DNA of 55,722 bases from Rhodopirellula sp. (GCA_012728855.1 JAAYEH010000058.1:1-55722); one strand, 5' to 3'. Shown: positions 16,769 to 26,636, counted from the stretch's first letter. Notes: generated by a model not told the origin, from the letters alone. Made by a program: numbers and translations.

Positions 16769-18150
16769 GCTCCGCCCATCACCTCTTCATATCGTGCCCA
16801 GAGAGAATCGCCGCGATCGGGCAGAGCATCGCAGAACCGCCAGACAAGTTCATAAAGGCCCTGCAGACTCGACGCCTCGAATCGAAACGTCATTGCAGGT
16901 TCTGTGACCGAACTGCGGACCAGCGCCCAGCCATCGGGGAACTGGACGCGAACGCCGTCGACCGCCGTCTGCGGATGATCGGGCCAGGCGGAGCGAACCT
17001 GCTCGAGCACCGCCGGTTGATCTTCCGGATCGACCCACACGCGCAGGTCCGGCGTAAGGTACACATCCGGAAAGACTCGCCGCAACTCCGAGAGCGGTCG
17101 GCCGGTTTGGGCCAGGTGATCGATGAGTCGGCAAGCGGTATAGAACGCGTCGTCGCCCCCGTCCAGTTCGCGGTAGAAGTAATGGCCGCTGACCTCGGCG
17201 CCGAACAAGGCCCCGCTTTCCAACATGCGGGTGCGAACAAACGAGTGGCCGCTTCGCTCGACCAGGGGTAACGCTTGCAGCGACTTCGCGAATTCCGCCA
17301 TCCGCTCGGAAAACTTCAGGTCGTAGACGAAAGCCTCACCGGCGAGTTCTTCGCCAAAACTTCCCAAGAGGACTGCGGCCGATTCCTCGCCGCTGAGAAT
17401 CACCCCGTCGTTATCGACAATGCTGATGCGGTCGCCGTCGCCGTCGAAGGCGATGCCCAAGTCCGCGCGCTGGTGGTCCACGGTTTCGCTGAGTTTCTCC
17501 AGCAGCTCGTGGCGGGAGGAGTCGGGGCAGCGGCCGTCGAAGACGGCGTCGGGCGTGTCGTGAATCGGCGTGAGGACCAATTGCGGGAAGATGGCGTGCA
17601 GGTAACGGCGAGCCCGCCCGGCCCAGCAGCCATGCATCGGGTCGAGCACGACGTGCAGCCTGACAGGCCGGCGCTCGGCCCAAACTTCCTGGAGCCAAGC
17701 CACATAGTCGAAGGTAATGTCGATTTTCCGCGACGCGCGGTAGACGCGGCTCTCGGCCGGCGGGGCGTCGCCAAGCGTCTGTCGCAGTCGCGCCACCTGC
17801 GCTTCGGAAGGCGGCCGGTCGCCCAGCATCCATTTCAGCCCATTGTCATCGGGAGGGTTGTGCGACGCGGTGACGATCGCACAAGCGTCGGCCATCAGGC
17901 GGCGCTTGGCGTAGTAGATGACCGGCGTGGGCAGAGTGCCCACGTCGACGACATCGATGCCCGCCCGACACAATCCTTCGACCATCGCCTCGAGGAATAT
18001 CGGAGTCGACATCCGCACGTCCCCGCCGACGACGAATTTCGCCCCGGTCGGCAACTGATGCCCCAGCGTCAGGCCCCAGTCGCGATAGAGTTCGGGCGTT
18101 AGCTCGGTCATGGCATGGCCGCGGATGTCGCATGGCTTGTAGATACTCAC
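16765..18150 (-). CDS. Phosphomannomutase/phosphoglucomutase-type phosphohexomutase
   Basis: From the GTG at 18150 the protein is 461 residues and opens VSIYKPCDIRGHAMTELTPE, the conserved start of the alpha-D-phosphohexomutase superfamily; starting at the internal ATG would cut this motif. The phosphorylated serine is Ser96 in IVTASHNPPDDNG. The magnesium loop is LGIAFDGDGDRISIVD, and the sugar-binding loop is LFGAEVSGHYFYREL. The enzyme interconverts hexose 1- and 6-phosphates for nucleotide-sugar and envelope polysaccharide synthesis; mannose versus glucose preference cannot be settled. It overlaps the zinc-ribbon gene by 4 bp (ATGA). Confidence 0.9.
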   Translation of the reverse strand: MSIYKPCDIRGHAMTELTPELYRDWGLTLGHQLPTGAKFVVGGDVRMSTPIFLEAMVEGLCRAGIDVVDVGTLPTPVIYYAKRRLMADACAIVTASHNPPDDNGLKWMLGDRPPSEAQVARLRQTLGDAPPAESRVYRASRKIDITFDYVAWLQEVWAERRPVRLHVVLDPMHGCWAGRARRYLHAIFPQLVLTPIHDTPDAVFDGRCPDSSRHELLEKLSETVDHQRADLGIAFDGDGDRISIVDNDGVILSGEESAAVLLGSFGEELAGEAFVYDLKFSERMAEFAKSLQALPLVERSGHSFVRTRMLESGALFGAEVSGHYFYRELDGGDDAFYTACRLIDHLAQTGRPLSELRRVFPDVYLTPDLRVWVDPEDQPAVLEQVRSAWPDHPQTAVDGVRVQFPDGWALVRSSVTEPAMTFRFEASSLQGLYELVWRFCDALPDRGDSLWARYEEVMGGA

Positions 18151-18423
18151 AGATATCCCCGCTTCTTGAAGTCGTCGCAAAACGCCACGGTGAATTATAG
18201 CCCCCTGGTCGCCGGGAGTCCCGATGCAAGGCCGTGGGCCGGGCTGGCAGAGATCGGCCACGACACAGCACCACCCGAACGAGCGGGCATTCACGCCGCT
18301 GAATCCGCTGTCTGGCGGAAAGCCGAGGGGTAGCAATGGGTCGCCTGCTCAGCGTAGGCGCGACATTCCGTGGCCCGCCTTGTCCGGCCACGAACTGTCC
18401 GAATCATATTCTCTCAGCAGTCA

Positions 18424-19332
18424 TCAGGGGAAACGCTTTGCCACCGCCGCCAACTCGTCGCGCAACGGCGGCATGGCGCCGGGCCGGCTCGCCACCAGGG
18501 CCCCGACTTCGTTGGCGAACGCGGCCTGTGCCTCCAGCGGCCAGGCGAGCAGTCGAGCGTGGATCCAGGCCGCCGTGAAGGCGTCGCCGGCGCCAACGGC
18601 GTCGGCCACTTCGACCGCCACGCCCGGCCGGTCCACGACTGCGTCCGGACCGACCATCAGGCAGCCTTCGGCTCCGCGGGTGATGCAGACCACGTCGACG
18701 TCGAACCGCTGCCGGATCGCTTTGGCCAGCGACACGTGGTCCGGAGTGCCGATTTGGAGCAACTCGGCGAGCACCAGAACCTCGTCGGAGTTGAGTTTAA
18801 CGCAATGCGCTTTCGCCAGAGAAGCCTCGATTCGCGTCCGGTCGTACCAATGCTGCCGAAGGTTGACGTCATAGACGATCAGACAGCGAGGCGACACCTC
18901 CGCGAGGGCCTGCTGGATTGTCGCGCGCGACGTGGGCAGACGCTGCGCCAGCGTGCCGAAACAGATCGCCGCGGCGCGGCCTGCCAATCGCTTCAGGTCT
19001 TCGTCGAGGGCGATATGATCCCAGGCGACGTTCTCGTGAATGACGTAGTCGGGGTGATCCGCCCGGCGAGCGTCGACCGTGACCGTGCCGGTTGGGTGCA
19101 GCGAGTCGCGTTGGATCGAAGCGGTCGACAGACCCTGCTCGGCAAGAAACCGCAGCAGTTCATCGCCGAGGCGGTCGCGGCCGACGCGCGAGCAAACAAC
19201 GCCCCGGCAGCCGAGTTGCTCGGCCTGGAAGGCGACATTGGCCGGCGCCCCGCCCGGCCGCTTCAGGTCGGGAAAGATGTCCCAGAGCAACTCGCCCAGT
19301 CCCACGACAACGGGTTGATCTTGTTCGTTCAT
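18424..19332 (-). CDS. PfkB-family sugar kinase (fructokinase-like)
   Basis: The 302-residue protein starts MNEQDQPVVVGLGELLWDIF and soon has the substrate-binding GGAPANVAFQAEQLG and VGRDRLGDELLRFL motifs of ribokinase/PfkB enzymes. The C-terminal signature DAVGAGDAFTAAWIHARL contains the catalytic aspartate and anion hole. The overall pattern (LGELLWDIFP; YDVNLRQHWYD) is closest to fructokinases that phosphorylate fructose with ATP. An upstream in-frame ATG at 19353 would add seven residues; the ATG at 19332 fits the family start. It lies just downstream of cysK on the same strand, separated by an 88-bp palindrome. Confidence 0.87.
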   Translation of the reverse strand: MNEQDQPVVVGLGELLWDIFPDLKRPGGAPANVAFQAEQLGCRGVVCSRVGRDRLGDELLRFLAEQGLSTASIQRDSLHPTGTVTVDARRADHPDYVIHENVAWDHIALDEDLKRLAGRAAAICFGTLAQRLPTSRATIQQALAEVSPRCLIVYDVNLRQHWYDRTRIEASLAKAHCVKLNSDEVLVLAELLQIGTPDHVSLAKAIRQRFDVDVVCITRGAEGCLMVGPDAVVDRPGVAVEVADAVGAGDAFTAAWIHARLLAWPLEAQAAFANEVGALVASRPGAMPPLRDELAAVAKRFP

Positions 19333-19387
19333 AAGTAACCGTGGAGGGGGCATTCCCCGATCGGTGCGTGTATTGGTCTAAGATTCC

Positions 19388-19475
19388 CTAACAAAACGGG
19401 GACAGGCACCTCGCCAGGACGTATATCTGCAAGTTTTGCGATGGTTCGGCTCGGAGCCAGTCCCCGTTTTGTTAG
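19388..19475. repeat. 88-bp GGGGAC-core palindromic element between cysK and the sugar kinase
   Basis: CTAACAAAACGGGGAC (19388-19403) and its exact complement GTCCCCGTTTTGTTAG (19460-19475) end the element. The similarity extends seven more bases on each side of the centre with two mismatches (AGGCACC versus TGGCTCC after complementing). It begins 6 bp after the cysK stop. It has no coding capacity and no clear target duplication. The GGGGACAGG core links it to the MITE at 2140-2262. At the end of cysK it would form a stable hairpin in the transcript. Confidence 0.75.
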
Positions 19476-19480
19476 CGCCT

Positions 19481-20368
19481 CTAAAGTAGCGAGGTGCTGA
19501 AGTAACGCTCGGCGCGGTCCGGAAGGACCGTGGCAATGTTGCCGCGCGTGGACCGGGCCAGTTGCCGTGCCGCCCAAACATTCGCTCCGGACGAGATGCC
19601 GACCAACAGGCCGTTTTCGCGGTTGAGCTGGCGAGTGGTTTCGATGGCGTCTTCGTCGCTCACCTCGATCACCTCGTCCACCAGCGAGACATCGAGCACG
19701 GCGGGGATGAAGCCGTCCCCGATCCCCTGGATCTGGTGCAGCCCCGGTTCGTGGCCCAACAGCGCGGAGACGTTCTTCGGCTCCACCGCCACGATTTTGA
19801 CGCGGGGCTGCCGCTGCTTGAGGAACGTGCCAACTCCCTGGAGCGTGCCGCCGCTGCCGACGCCCGCGACGAAACAGTCGATATCGCCCGTCATTTGCCG
19901 CCACAGTTCCGGGGCCGTCTCTTCGTAGTGGCAGCGCGGATTGTCCGGGTTCTCGAATTGCTGAGGCACGAAGACTCGCGGATCCTCGGCGGCGAATTGG
20001 CGGACCCGATCCACCGCCCCCTGAATGCTCAGTTCGTCGGGCGTGAGGACGAGGTCGGCGCCCAGGGCTCGGATGAGTTTCTTCCTCTCCTCGCTCATGC
20101 CCTCGGGCATGACGATGCGGACTCGATAGCCCTTCAGGCGGCCCACCAGCGCCACTCCGATGCCGGTGTTGCCACTGGTCGGCTCGACAATGATCGAATC
20201 CGGCTTCAACCGCCCGTCGCGTTCCGCGCCCTCGAGCATCGCACGTGCCACGCGGTCCTTAATGCTGCCGCCGGGATTGAGAAACTCGGCTTTAGCGAAG
20301 ATGTTCTGGTTTTTCAAGCGAATCAGCGGTGTGTTGCCGATCAGGTCGAGGATGTTGTCGGTGAGCAT
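19481..20368 (-). CDS. cysK: Cysteine synthase A (O-acetylserine sulfhydrylase)
   Basis: The 295-residue protein matches the PLP-dependent beta-family. It opens MLTDNILDLIGNTPLIRLKN and has the Schiff-base lysine Lys37 in NPGGSIKDRVA. Next come the substrate loop EPTSGNTGIGVALVG, the phosphate-binding glycine loop VAGVGSGGTLQGVGTFLK and the C-terminal GLLVGISSGANVWAA. It forms L-cysteine from O-acetylserine and sulfide in the cytoplasm. It ends VLPDRAERYFSTSLL, the usual CysK end. The upstream 521 bp to the chemoreceptor gene is a shared divergent promoter region with no recognised riboswitch. Confidence 0.94.
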   Translation of the reverse strand: MLTDNILDLIGNTPLIRLKNQNIFAKAEFLNPGGSIKDRVARAMLEGAERDGRLKPDSIIVEPTSGNTGIGVALVGRLKGYRVRIVMPEGMSEERKKLIRALGADLVLTPDELSIQGAVDRVRQFAAEDPRVFVPQQFENPDNPRCHYEETAPELWRQMTGDIDCFVAGVGSGGTLQGVGTFLKQRQPRVKIVAVEPKNVSALLGHEPGLHQIQGIGDGFIPAVLDVSLVDEVIEVSDEDAIETTRQLNRENGLLVGISSGANVWAARQLARSTRGNIATVLPDRAERYFSTSLL

Positions 20369-20889
20369 GGGAACGTCCTGGCGGGTAATACAGGCAGGGC
20401 CGCTGTGGCGGCTGGATTCACGTTATACCATAGATGGCGAGAAGGTGTCAGCGGCGATTCTGTTGATGGCCTATGAATGCAGGAACGGGCCCGCAACGGT
20501 CGGCAGCCAGTGATGGATCTCGCTCCCGGTCCAAGAAGATGCGCACTTCTTTTGCGGTCTATCGTTACATGGAACGGCCCGTGCTTCGAGCTTGATCTGG
20601 CCGGCGCGTCCGACCAATGGCGGTGGTCCGGTCATTGGCATCGGGTGTATGCAAGCGAGGTCGACACTCTTCGTGACTACTCGCTGCCACCCCGAAGACA
20701 GGGGTGCCTGGCGTCTCTTTTTTTGTTGGATTTGCGTTCGCCTGAACGCAACCTATTTATCCTTAGGGTCCAACGCTGTCGCGGGGGCATCGGCGGTGAG
20801 ATCCAGAGGTTAACGTTCTGAGTATCGGCGTGTTTGCCGCTGGTCGGTTGCCGCAGACGCCGTGGCTTCCAGTAAAGGGAGGGTGTCGA
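20369..20889. other. Intergenic region between cysK and the chemoreceptor gene
   Basis: No gene was found in these 521 bp. A hairpin TTGCGTTC-gcct-GAACGCAA spans 20732-20751, nested within GTTGGA (20725-20730) and TCCAAC (20769-20774). The nearby string GGCGTCTC plus seven T resembles the arm of the GGGAGTC repeat family, so this may be an old, diverged copy. Both flanking genes read outward, so two promoters must lie here, but none could be pinned down. Confidence 0.5.
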
Positions 20890-23322
20890 ATGAGTTTCCG
20901 TATCAAGATTCTTGGTCTGAGTGTGTTGGGGATTATGCTGACCGCCCTGGTGATTGTCGTTGTGGTTGTGATCCAGAAGGGCCAGCTTCATGTTCAACTT
21001 GCCGATGAGGTTGGCCGGTTGGGACGCGAGGAGTGCGCCAAGATCTCCAAGGACATTTATCTGATGCTCCGCACCAGCCACCAGAAACTGCTCAAGGATC
21101 TCGAGGGAAAACTGAATGTCGCGCGCGATACGCTCGCGCAAATCGGACCGGTGGCGACGTCCGATGAGACGGCTGCCTGGGACGCGATCAACCAGTACAC
21201 GAAACAGACCCACCGGGTCGAACTGCCGAAACTCATGGCGGGCCGGCAATGGCTGGGGCAGAACGCCGACGCGGGCGCCCCGTTGCCGGTGGTCGACCAC
21301 GTAAGAGAGCTTGTCGGCGGTACTTGCACGATCTTCCAGCGAATGAACGAGGCGGGCGACATGCTTCGCATTTCGACCAATGTGCGTAATAAGGACGGCA
21401 CTCGCGCCATCGGCACTTACATTCCGGCCGTCGGATCCGACGGCAAGCCGGACCCGGTCGTCGCCGCCATCCTTCGCGGCGAGAAGTACACCGGACGCGC
21501 GTTTGTCGTCAACGACTGGTACATCACCGCGTACGAGCCGCTCTGCGATGCCCAGAAACGGGTGATCGGCGCGATCTACTTTGGCGTGGAGCAGGAAGAT
21601 GTTCCGGAACTGCGCCAGGGGATCATGGACGTTGTACCCGGCAAGACCGGCTATGCCTATGTCCTCGGGGCCACCGGAGACAACAAAGGGAAATACGTCA
21701 TTTCGTACCAGGGCAAACGCAACGGTGAGGACATTTGGGAAACCAAGGACGCCGAGGGCAACCTGTTCATCCAGAATCTCGTCAACGATGCTCTCGCCGC
21801 CCAAGAGGGCGAGGTGACTTTCCAACGGTACGCTTGGCGCAACCAGGGAGAAAGCGAAGCGCGTTGGAAAATCGTCGCGTCAACGTACTTCAAGCCGTGG
21901 GATTGGGTGATCGGTGTCGGCGCCTATGAGGAGGACTATCAGGACGCACTGGGACGAATAGACGGCGCGACGAACCAGTTGCTCCTGTGGGCACTCGGCG
22001 GCGCCGCGGCAGCGCTTCTGATCTGCGGCGGGATCGCCGTCGTCGCGGCCAACAGCATGACACGGCCGCTCGTCCGCGCCTTGGACGTCATGGAACTCGT
22101 GGCCGCCGGCGATTACAGCCAACGACTGGCCATCACCACGAAAGATGAAATCGGCCGCCTGTCGAAGACGATCAATATTGCGGTCGAGGCCACCGATCGC
22201 GCCATGTGCGAGGTCAAGGAAGCCGCCCAGCGCGAGCGGCAGCAGGAGGCCCAGCGTGCGGAGGAGCAGCGTCTGGCGGCCCAGCGTGAACGCGAACTGG
22301 AGGACCAGCGCCGTTCGGAGGAGCAACGCCGCGAGGAGGAGCAGCAGCGCCGCAAAGACGAGGAAGCCCTCAAAGATCGCCAACGGGCCGAGGCGGAGCG
22401 AGCTGCGGCAGAGATCCTCCGCAAGAAGGTCGACCACCTGCTCCAAGTGGTCGCCGCCGCCGCGGATGGCGATCTTACCAAGAAGGTTGAGATCGAGGGG
22501 GAAGAACCGGTCGACGAACTCGCGGCCGGCATTCGCAGGATGTTCACCGATCTGGCAGGCGTGATCCGCCAGGTCACCGAGAGCGCCGAGCAGTTTGCCG
22601 AGGGTTCCCGCGTGATCGCCGAGAGTTCGCAGAGCCTTGCCGCCGGCGCCCAGACGCAAAGTTCGAGCGTCGAGGAGATGACGGCGGCGATCGAAGAATT
22701 GGCTCGATCGATCGAAGGGGTAAAAGAAAACGCCGCCGAGGCCGACAAAGTCGCCCGCCAAACCAGCGAGCTGGCGGAGCAAGGCGGCGTCGCCGTGCAG
22801 AAGTCGGTCGAGGCCATGGAACTGATCCGCACCAGTTCGACCCAGATCAGTGAGATCATCCAGGTGATCTCCGAGATCGCCAGCCAGACCAATCTGCTGG
22901 CACTGAATGCGGCAATCGAAGCTGCTCGTGCCGGAGAACACGGCATGGGCTTCGCCGTGGTCGCCGACGAGGTCCGCAAACTGGCCGAACGGTCGAACCA
23001 GGCTGCACGCGAGATCTCGACCCTCATCAAGGAATCGACAAAACGAGTGCAAGAGGGCGCGGAACTGAGCGTCCAGACGGGCGAATCGTTGGAAAAGATC
23101 ATCGCGGGCGTGGAACTCACCGCCCGGCGGATCGGGGAGATTGCCACCGCCACGTTCGAGCAGGCGTCCAACGCCCAGGAGGTCTCCAAGGCGATCCAAG
23201 GGGTGGCACAGGTCACCGAGCAGTCGGCTGCCGGCAGCGAGGAGATGGCGTCCAGCAGTGAGGAACTCGGCGCCCAAGCCTGTATACTGCGCGAACTGGT
23301 TGGCCAGTTCAAGGTCTCGTAG
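20890..23322 (+). CDS. Methyl-accepting chemotaxis protein with a Cache-type sensor
   Basis: The 810-residue protein has a membrane span at about 6-28 and a periplasmic sensor of about 330 residues. The sensor contains [39 protein letters not shown] and [20 protein letters not shown], the Cache_3-Cache_2 fusion layout. A second span follows at about 365-390, then a HAMP domain. An unusual stretch of Glu/Arg/Gln-rich coiled coil (about residues 440-510) comes next, then a second HAMP-like segment ([20 protein letters not shown]). The signalling hairpin tip [20 protein letters not shown] is near residue 665. It senses a periplasmic small molecule and controls CheA; no che genes are adjacent. 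It starts at ATG 20890 after GGGAGGG. Confidence 0.92.
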   Translation: MSFRIKILGLSVLGIMLTALVIVVVVVIQKGQLHVQLADEVGRLGREECAKISKDIYLMLRTSHQKLLKDLEGKLNVARDTLAQIGPVATSDETAAWDAINQYTKQTHRVELPKLMAGRQWLGQNADAGAPLPVVDHVRELVGGTCTIFQRMNEAGDMLRISTNVRNKDGTRAIGTYIPAVGSDGKPDPVVAAILRGEKYTGRAFVVNDWYITAYEPLCDAQKRVIGAIYFGVEQEDVPELRQGIMDVVPGKTGYAYVLGATGDNKGKYVISYQGKRNGEDIWETKDAEGNLFIQNLVNDALAAQEGEVTFQRYAWRNQGESEARWKIVASTYFKPWDWVIGVGAYEEDYQDALGRIDGATNQLLLWALGGAAAALLICGGIAVVAANSMTRPLVRALDVMELVAAGDYSQRLAITTKDEIGRLSKTINIAVEATDRAMCEVKEAAQRERQQEAQRAEEQRLAAQRERELEDQRRSEEQRREEEQQRRKDEEALKDRQRAEAERAAAEILRKKVDHLLQVVAAAADGDLTKKVEIEGEEPVDELAAGIRRMFTDLAGVIRQVTESAEQFAEGSRVIAESSQSLAAGAQTQSSSVEEMTAAIEELARSIEGVKENAAEADKVARQTSELAEQGGVAVQKSVEAMELIRTSSTQISEIIQVISEIASQTNLLALNAAIEAARAGEHGMGFAVVADEVRKLAERSNQAAREISTLIKESTKRVQEGAELSVQTGESLEKIIAGVELTARRIGEIATATFEQASNAQEVSKAIQGVAQVTEQSAAGSEEMASSSEELGAQACILRELVGQFKVS

Positions 23323-23412
23323 GTGAAGGGCACCCTGTCGACCGCAACAATCGAACGCGATGGCCGTCACGACACGCTCTCACAACGGTAGAACGACGTA
23401 GATCGTCCGTCT

Positions 23413-23499
23413 TCATTGCATCCCCGCAGCGGCAAGGTACTGGACCAACCCGTCGTGGATCGCGTAGGATACGATCTGCCGCCAGTCGTCCTGCCCCAT
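23413..23499 (-). CDS. Possible 28-residue ORF
   Basis: ATG at 23499 opens MGQDDWRQIVSYAIHDGLVQ and stops at TGA 23413-23415. It looks like an amphipathic helix with natural codon use and could be the tail of a lost gene or a small peptide. There is no clear ribosome-binding site and no family match, so support is weak. Confidence 0.2.
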   Translation of the reverse strand: MGQDDWRQIVSYAIHDGLVQYLAAAGMQ

Positions 23500-23544
23500 T
23501 GTGAACTCACTTTTTCGACGAAGAGTCTGCAATCCGGTTGAGGC

Positions 23545-25017
23545 TCATCGAGTGTCGAGTACCTTGAGCATCTCCAGCAGTTGATCGGTGAGGATCACCG
23601 AGGCGTCTTCCTGCACTCGATTGGTGCCGAGCCAGGTCTCGTAGCCGCCGAGCTTGTGCTGTTCGGGAGTCGGCAGATAGCCGTAACCGGCATTGGCGAT
23701 GCCGATGACCATAGTGCGGGGCAGCGGACTGCGGCGTTTCAGGTCGAGGCCGATCTCGGCAAACGCTTCGAAGGGGATGGCGCAGACGGCCAGATCGCCG
23801 ATCCGCAGGGCCTGGAGCGGCACACTCACGGACTCGGGGCCCTCGGCCAATGAAAGCGTCCGCCGTGCGTACGCGTCGGCCAACCTCGGCAGCTTTTCCT
23901 TCTCCGCCTCGTCTTTCACGGCTAAAACTGCTTTCGCCGATTCGATCTGCTCGGCAGTCGGCCGGCGCATGCAAAGGGTGACTTCGCGCTGGACCATACC
24001 GAGGCGGACGTCGGACCGGTGCGAATGGATTCCGGCGCGGGCCTGATAGGCGGCATCCACCGCTTTCTGAGCGACGATGCGGATCTGCTCGAAAGGCTCG
24101 CGGCGAGGCCGGTCGACCAGAAAGGGGATATTGTTGATGTCGCCCGACGTGCCGTTGGACATCAGGGCGACGAAATCCTCGCCCGCTTCCAGGCGCGACG
24201 GCATCAGGCGCGCGAACTCGCCAAAATAATCGGCCGACACCTTCCCTTTGGGCGTGCCGCCAACGTAGTGCAGCGAATAGTTGGCCAGCAGCGCAAGCGG
24301 ATTGCCGGATTTCGCGTCCTCGACGGAAAGAATGGTGACGTCCGGATCCGTGGGACCGGCGGGCCGGTCGAGCACGTCGGGGCTGGTGCCGGGATTCATC
24401 TTCACCTGGTCCATCTTGCCAAAAGGATTCAGCGGCATCTTGCCCGGCTTGAGATACCAGCGGCGGTTGAACACCTCCTCGGGCAACGGATGCGCGGCCG
24501 CGCCCACGGCAGCCGGGCGAAGCGCCGCATGGGCGCGGGCGATCGATTCCACGACCCCGTTGAGCAGGATCTTACGGTAGGACGCGGCGTTGGACGAAGG
24601 CGCGGAGTGGGAGTGGGTCGACGCGAGGAGGATTCTGTCCGGGGCGATGCCACAGCGCTGCGATGCCAACGTCTTCGCCTCATCGGCGACATCCCGGGCC
24701 ACGCCAAGGTTGTCGACCACGACGATCGCCAGCGACGTCGTTCCATCGTCCAGCACCAGGGCGCGGGCGTGAAGCGGATCATGCGCGCCGTCGGCGGGAT
24801 TGGCGCTGAAACCGCCCGGCATGTTGACCGGGAACTCTTGGGGCGTGATGTCCACGGCGGCGGCGCCGGCCCGTAGCGGTCGTACTTCCTCGGCCCGGAC
24901 GGTCGATCCGCAGGCAAGGGCCGCGAGGAGCGTCACGGCGCAGCAGGCGCCGCGGACCGGATTGCTGACTGAATCGGAAAAGAGATTCCACGTTACGCGA
25001 GTTCGTTGCAGGTTCAT
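23545..25017 (-). CDS. Neutral/alkaline ceramidase-like secreted hydrolase
   Basis: The 490-residue product begins at ATG 25017 with an N-terminal stretch MNLQRTRVTWNLFSDSVSNP and then a hydrophobic core (ACCAVTLLAALACGSTVRAE) that fits export. The mature part opens LRAGAAAVDITPQEFPVNMP, the hallmark of the neutral ceramidase N-terminal domain. It then has LVLDDGTTSLAIVVVDNLGV and the zinc-site segment ILLASTHSHSAPSS. Further on are LLANYSLHYVGGTPKGKVSADYF, ALMSNGTSGDINN and AIPFEAFAEIGLDLKRRSP. Planctomycetes carry many such proteins of unknown substrate; true ceramide cleavage is not implied. It is divergent from the serine hydrolase gene. Confidence 0.85.
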   Translation of the reverse strand: MNLQRTRVTWNLFSDSVSNPVRGACCAVTLLAALACGSTVRAEEVRPLRAGAAAVDITPQEFPVNMPGGFSANPADGAHDPLHARALVLDDGTTSLAIVVVDNLGVARDVADEAKTLASQRCGIAPDRILLASTHSHSAPSSNAASYRKILLNGVVESIARAHAALRPAAVGAAAHPLPEEVFNRRWYLKPGKMPLNPFGKMDQVKMNPGTSPDVLDRPAGPTDPDVTILSVEDAKSGNPLALLANYSLHYVGGTPKGKVSADYFGEFARLMPSRLEAGEDFVALMSNGTSGDINNIPFLVDRPRREPFEQIRIVAQKAVDAAYQARAGIHSHRSDVRLGMVQREVTLCMRRPTAEQIESAKAVLAVKDEAEKEKLPRLADAYARRTLSLAEGPESVSVPLQALRIGDLAVCAIPFEAFAEIGLDLKRRSPLPRTMVIGIANAGYGYLPTPEQHKLGGYETWLGTNRVQEDASVILTDQLLEMLKVLDTR

Positions 25018-25424
25018 CTCTGGCCTCACAGGATGGTGGATCGTGGAAACTACGCGGAAAGACGGATGCCTGCCGGCAGTTGCCGCTGGGCGCGTCAGAC
25101 CATGCCCGCCTATCATTGCAAATCGCCTGGCCGTTGACCAGCCTCCTTCCGAGATTGACGACCATTAAGGTGTCACCATGGCACTGATCGGGGTGGGCGT
25201 TGCACCGGACGGCTATGCGCAAACGCCTGCCGCGCAGTCCGGGCTAGACTGGATCCGCAAGTACCTCCAAGAAAACCCGCCGGCGAACTCCTCCCGCTCG
25301 ACAATCGGCAGGACACCTCGTAGCCGTAAGCATGCCAGAAGAACTGCTTGCATCGCGGTCCTCGCTACGCCAAAATATTGGTCTGCTTCAATCCGTCGTC
25401 GCACCCGCAACAGGATCCGCATCG
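25018..25424. other. Divergent intergenic region
   Basis: This 407-bp spacer separates the ceramidase-like gene (minus) from the serine hydrolase gene (plus). An open frame begins at an ATG at 25178 (MALIGVGVAPDGYAQTP...), but its later part is arginine/serine-rich, shadow-like sequence overlapping the next gene in another frame, so I do not call it. No repeat, hairpin array or RNA gene was seen. Confidence 0.4.
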
Positions 25425-26636
25425 ATGAGAAACCCGATTGCCAGAGGCGGCTTCGCCGCGCTACTTGCTTTTCTTCTGTGGCTTCCCTTCGTGGTCTACG
25501 CGGTCGGCGAGGTTCCCGTCAGCGGGCTGCCCCGGGCAGAGCCGTCCGAGGTCGGCATGGAGGCGGGGCCGTTGGCCGGGATTGCCCCGGCGATGCGACA
25601 GTTTGTGGAGAAGGGAGAGGTTTCCGGGGTGGTAACGCTTCTTGCCCGGCAGGGACGGACCATTCATCTTGAAGCGGTCGGCTATGCCGATGTTGAGGCG
25701 AAAAGACCGATCCAGCCCGATACGGTCTTCGCCATTGCGTCGATGACCAAGCCGATTACCGCCACCGCGGTGATGATCCTCGCCGATGAAGGTAAACTCA
25801 AAGTCGACGATCCCATCGCCCGGCACTTGCCTGAATTCTCTGCTGCCACCCTCCAAAGTGGTCCGCCCGATCGCCCTATCACGCTTCGCGATCTGTTGAC
25901 CCATACCTCGGGCCTGGGGGGCAGCCAGGAAAACGTCGGCTCGCTGGCGGAAACGGTCGAAAAATTGGCTGCCCGGCCGCTGCAATTCCAGCCGGGTACC
26001 AAGTGGCAATACAGCCCGGGATTGTCGGTATGCGGGCGTGTGGTGGAGGTAGTTTCCGGCAAGCCGTTCGACCGGTTTCTGCAAGACCGCGTTTTTGGCC
26101 CGCTTAAGATGGCCGACACCACCTTCTTCCCCACTCCCGAGCAACAGAAGCGGCTGGCCAGGCTCTACAAGCCGGGGGCTGCCCAAGGTACTCTGGACGC
26201 GACCACGCATTGGATCAGCGACCTTAGTCCCAGCCGGACGCCGAACCCTTCGGCTGGCCTGTTTTCCACGGCGCCCGACTTGGTTCGCTTCTATCAGATG
26301 ATTCTCAACGGCGGCGAACTGGACGGCAGGCGGATTGTTTCCGAAGCGGCCGTCCAAGAAATGCGGACGATTCAGACTGGCGACCTCACCGCCGGCTTCA
26401 CGCCCTCGTGCGGCTGGGGACTGGGCTGGGGCGTGGTCAGCAAGCCCGAGGAAGTCACCAGAATGCTCTCGCCGGGCACGTTCGGGCACGGCGGCGCGTT
26501 TGGCACCCAAGGTTGGATCGATCCCGAGCGCCGGATGATTTTTGTCCTGATGATCCAGCGGACCGGTTTCGGCAACGGCGACCGCTCGCCGATCCGTGAA
26601 CGATTCCAGGAATTAGCGGTCGAAGCATTGAAGTAG
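25425..26636 (+). CDS. Secreted serine hydrolase of the beta-lactamase/DD-peptidase (class C, EstB-like) family
   Basis: The 403-residue protein has a signal peptide from ATG 25425 (MRNPIARGGFAALLAFLLWL...YAVGEVP). The catalytic S-x-x-K is Ser106-Met-Thr-Lys109 in FAIASMTKPITATAVMIL. The second motif region is WQYSPGLSVCGRVVEVVSG (Tyr-Ser-Pro instead of the usual Tyr-Ser/Ala-Asn), and the third is GHGGAFGTQGWIDPE. Such proteins are usually esterases, D-aminopeptidases or unassigned hydrolases rather than antibiotic-resistance enzymes. A 5-residue-conserved LLTHTSGLG motif also fits. The gene stands alone, divergent from the ceramidase-like gene. Confidence 0.9.
   Translation: MRNPIARGGFAALLAFLLWLPFVVYAVGEVPVSGLPRAEPSEVGMEAGPLAGIAPAMRQFVEKGEVSGVVTLLARQGRTIHLEAVGYADVEAKRPIQPDTVFAIASMTKPITATAVMILADEGKLKVDDPIARHLPEFSAATLQSGPPDRPITLRDLLTHTSGLGGSQENVGSLAETVEKLAARPLQFQPGTKWQYSPGLSVCGRVVEVVSGKPFDRFLQDRVFGPLKMADTTFFPTPEQQKRLARLYKPGAAQGTLDATTHWISDLSPSRTPNPSAGLFSTAPDLVRFYQMILNGGELDGRRIVSEAAVQEMRTIQTGDLTAGFTPSCGWGLGWGVVSKPEEVTRMLSPGTFGHGGAFGTQGWIDPERRMIFVLMIQRTGFGNGDRSPIRERFQELAVEALK

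Noticed and set aside
20369..20889. Riboswitch (e.g. SAM or cysteine-related) upstream of cysK
   Set aside because: No conserved aptamer core was recognisable; only a small hairpin far from cysK was found.
25178..25672. Gene between the ceramidase-like and serine hydrolase genes
   Set aside because: Composition becomes shadow-like and the frame runs through the signal-peptide region of the serine hydrolase in another frame; no family recognised.
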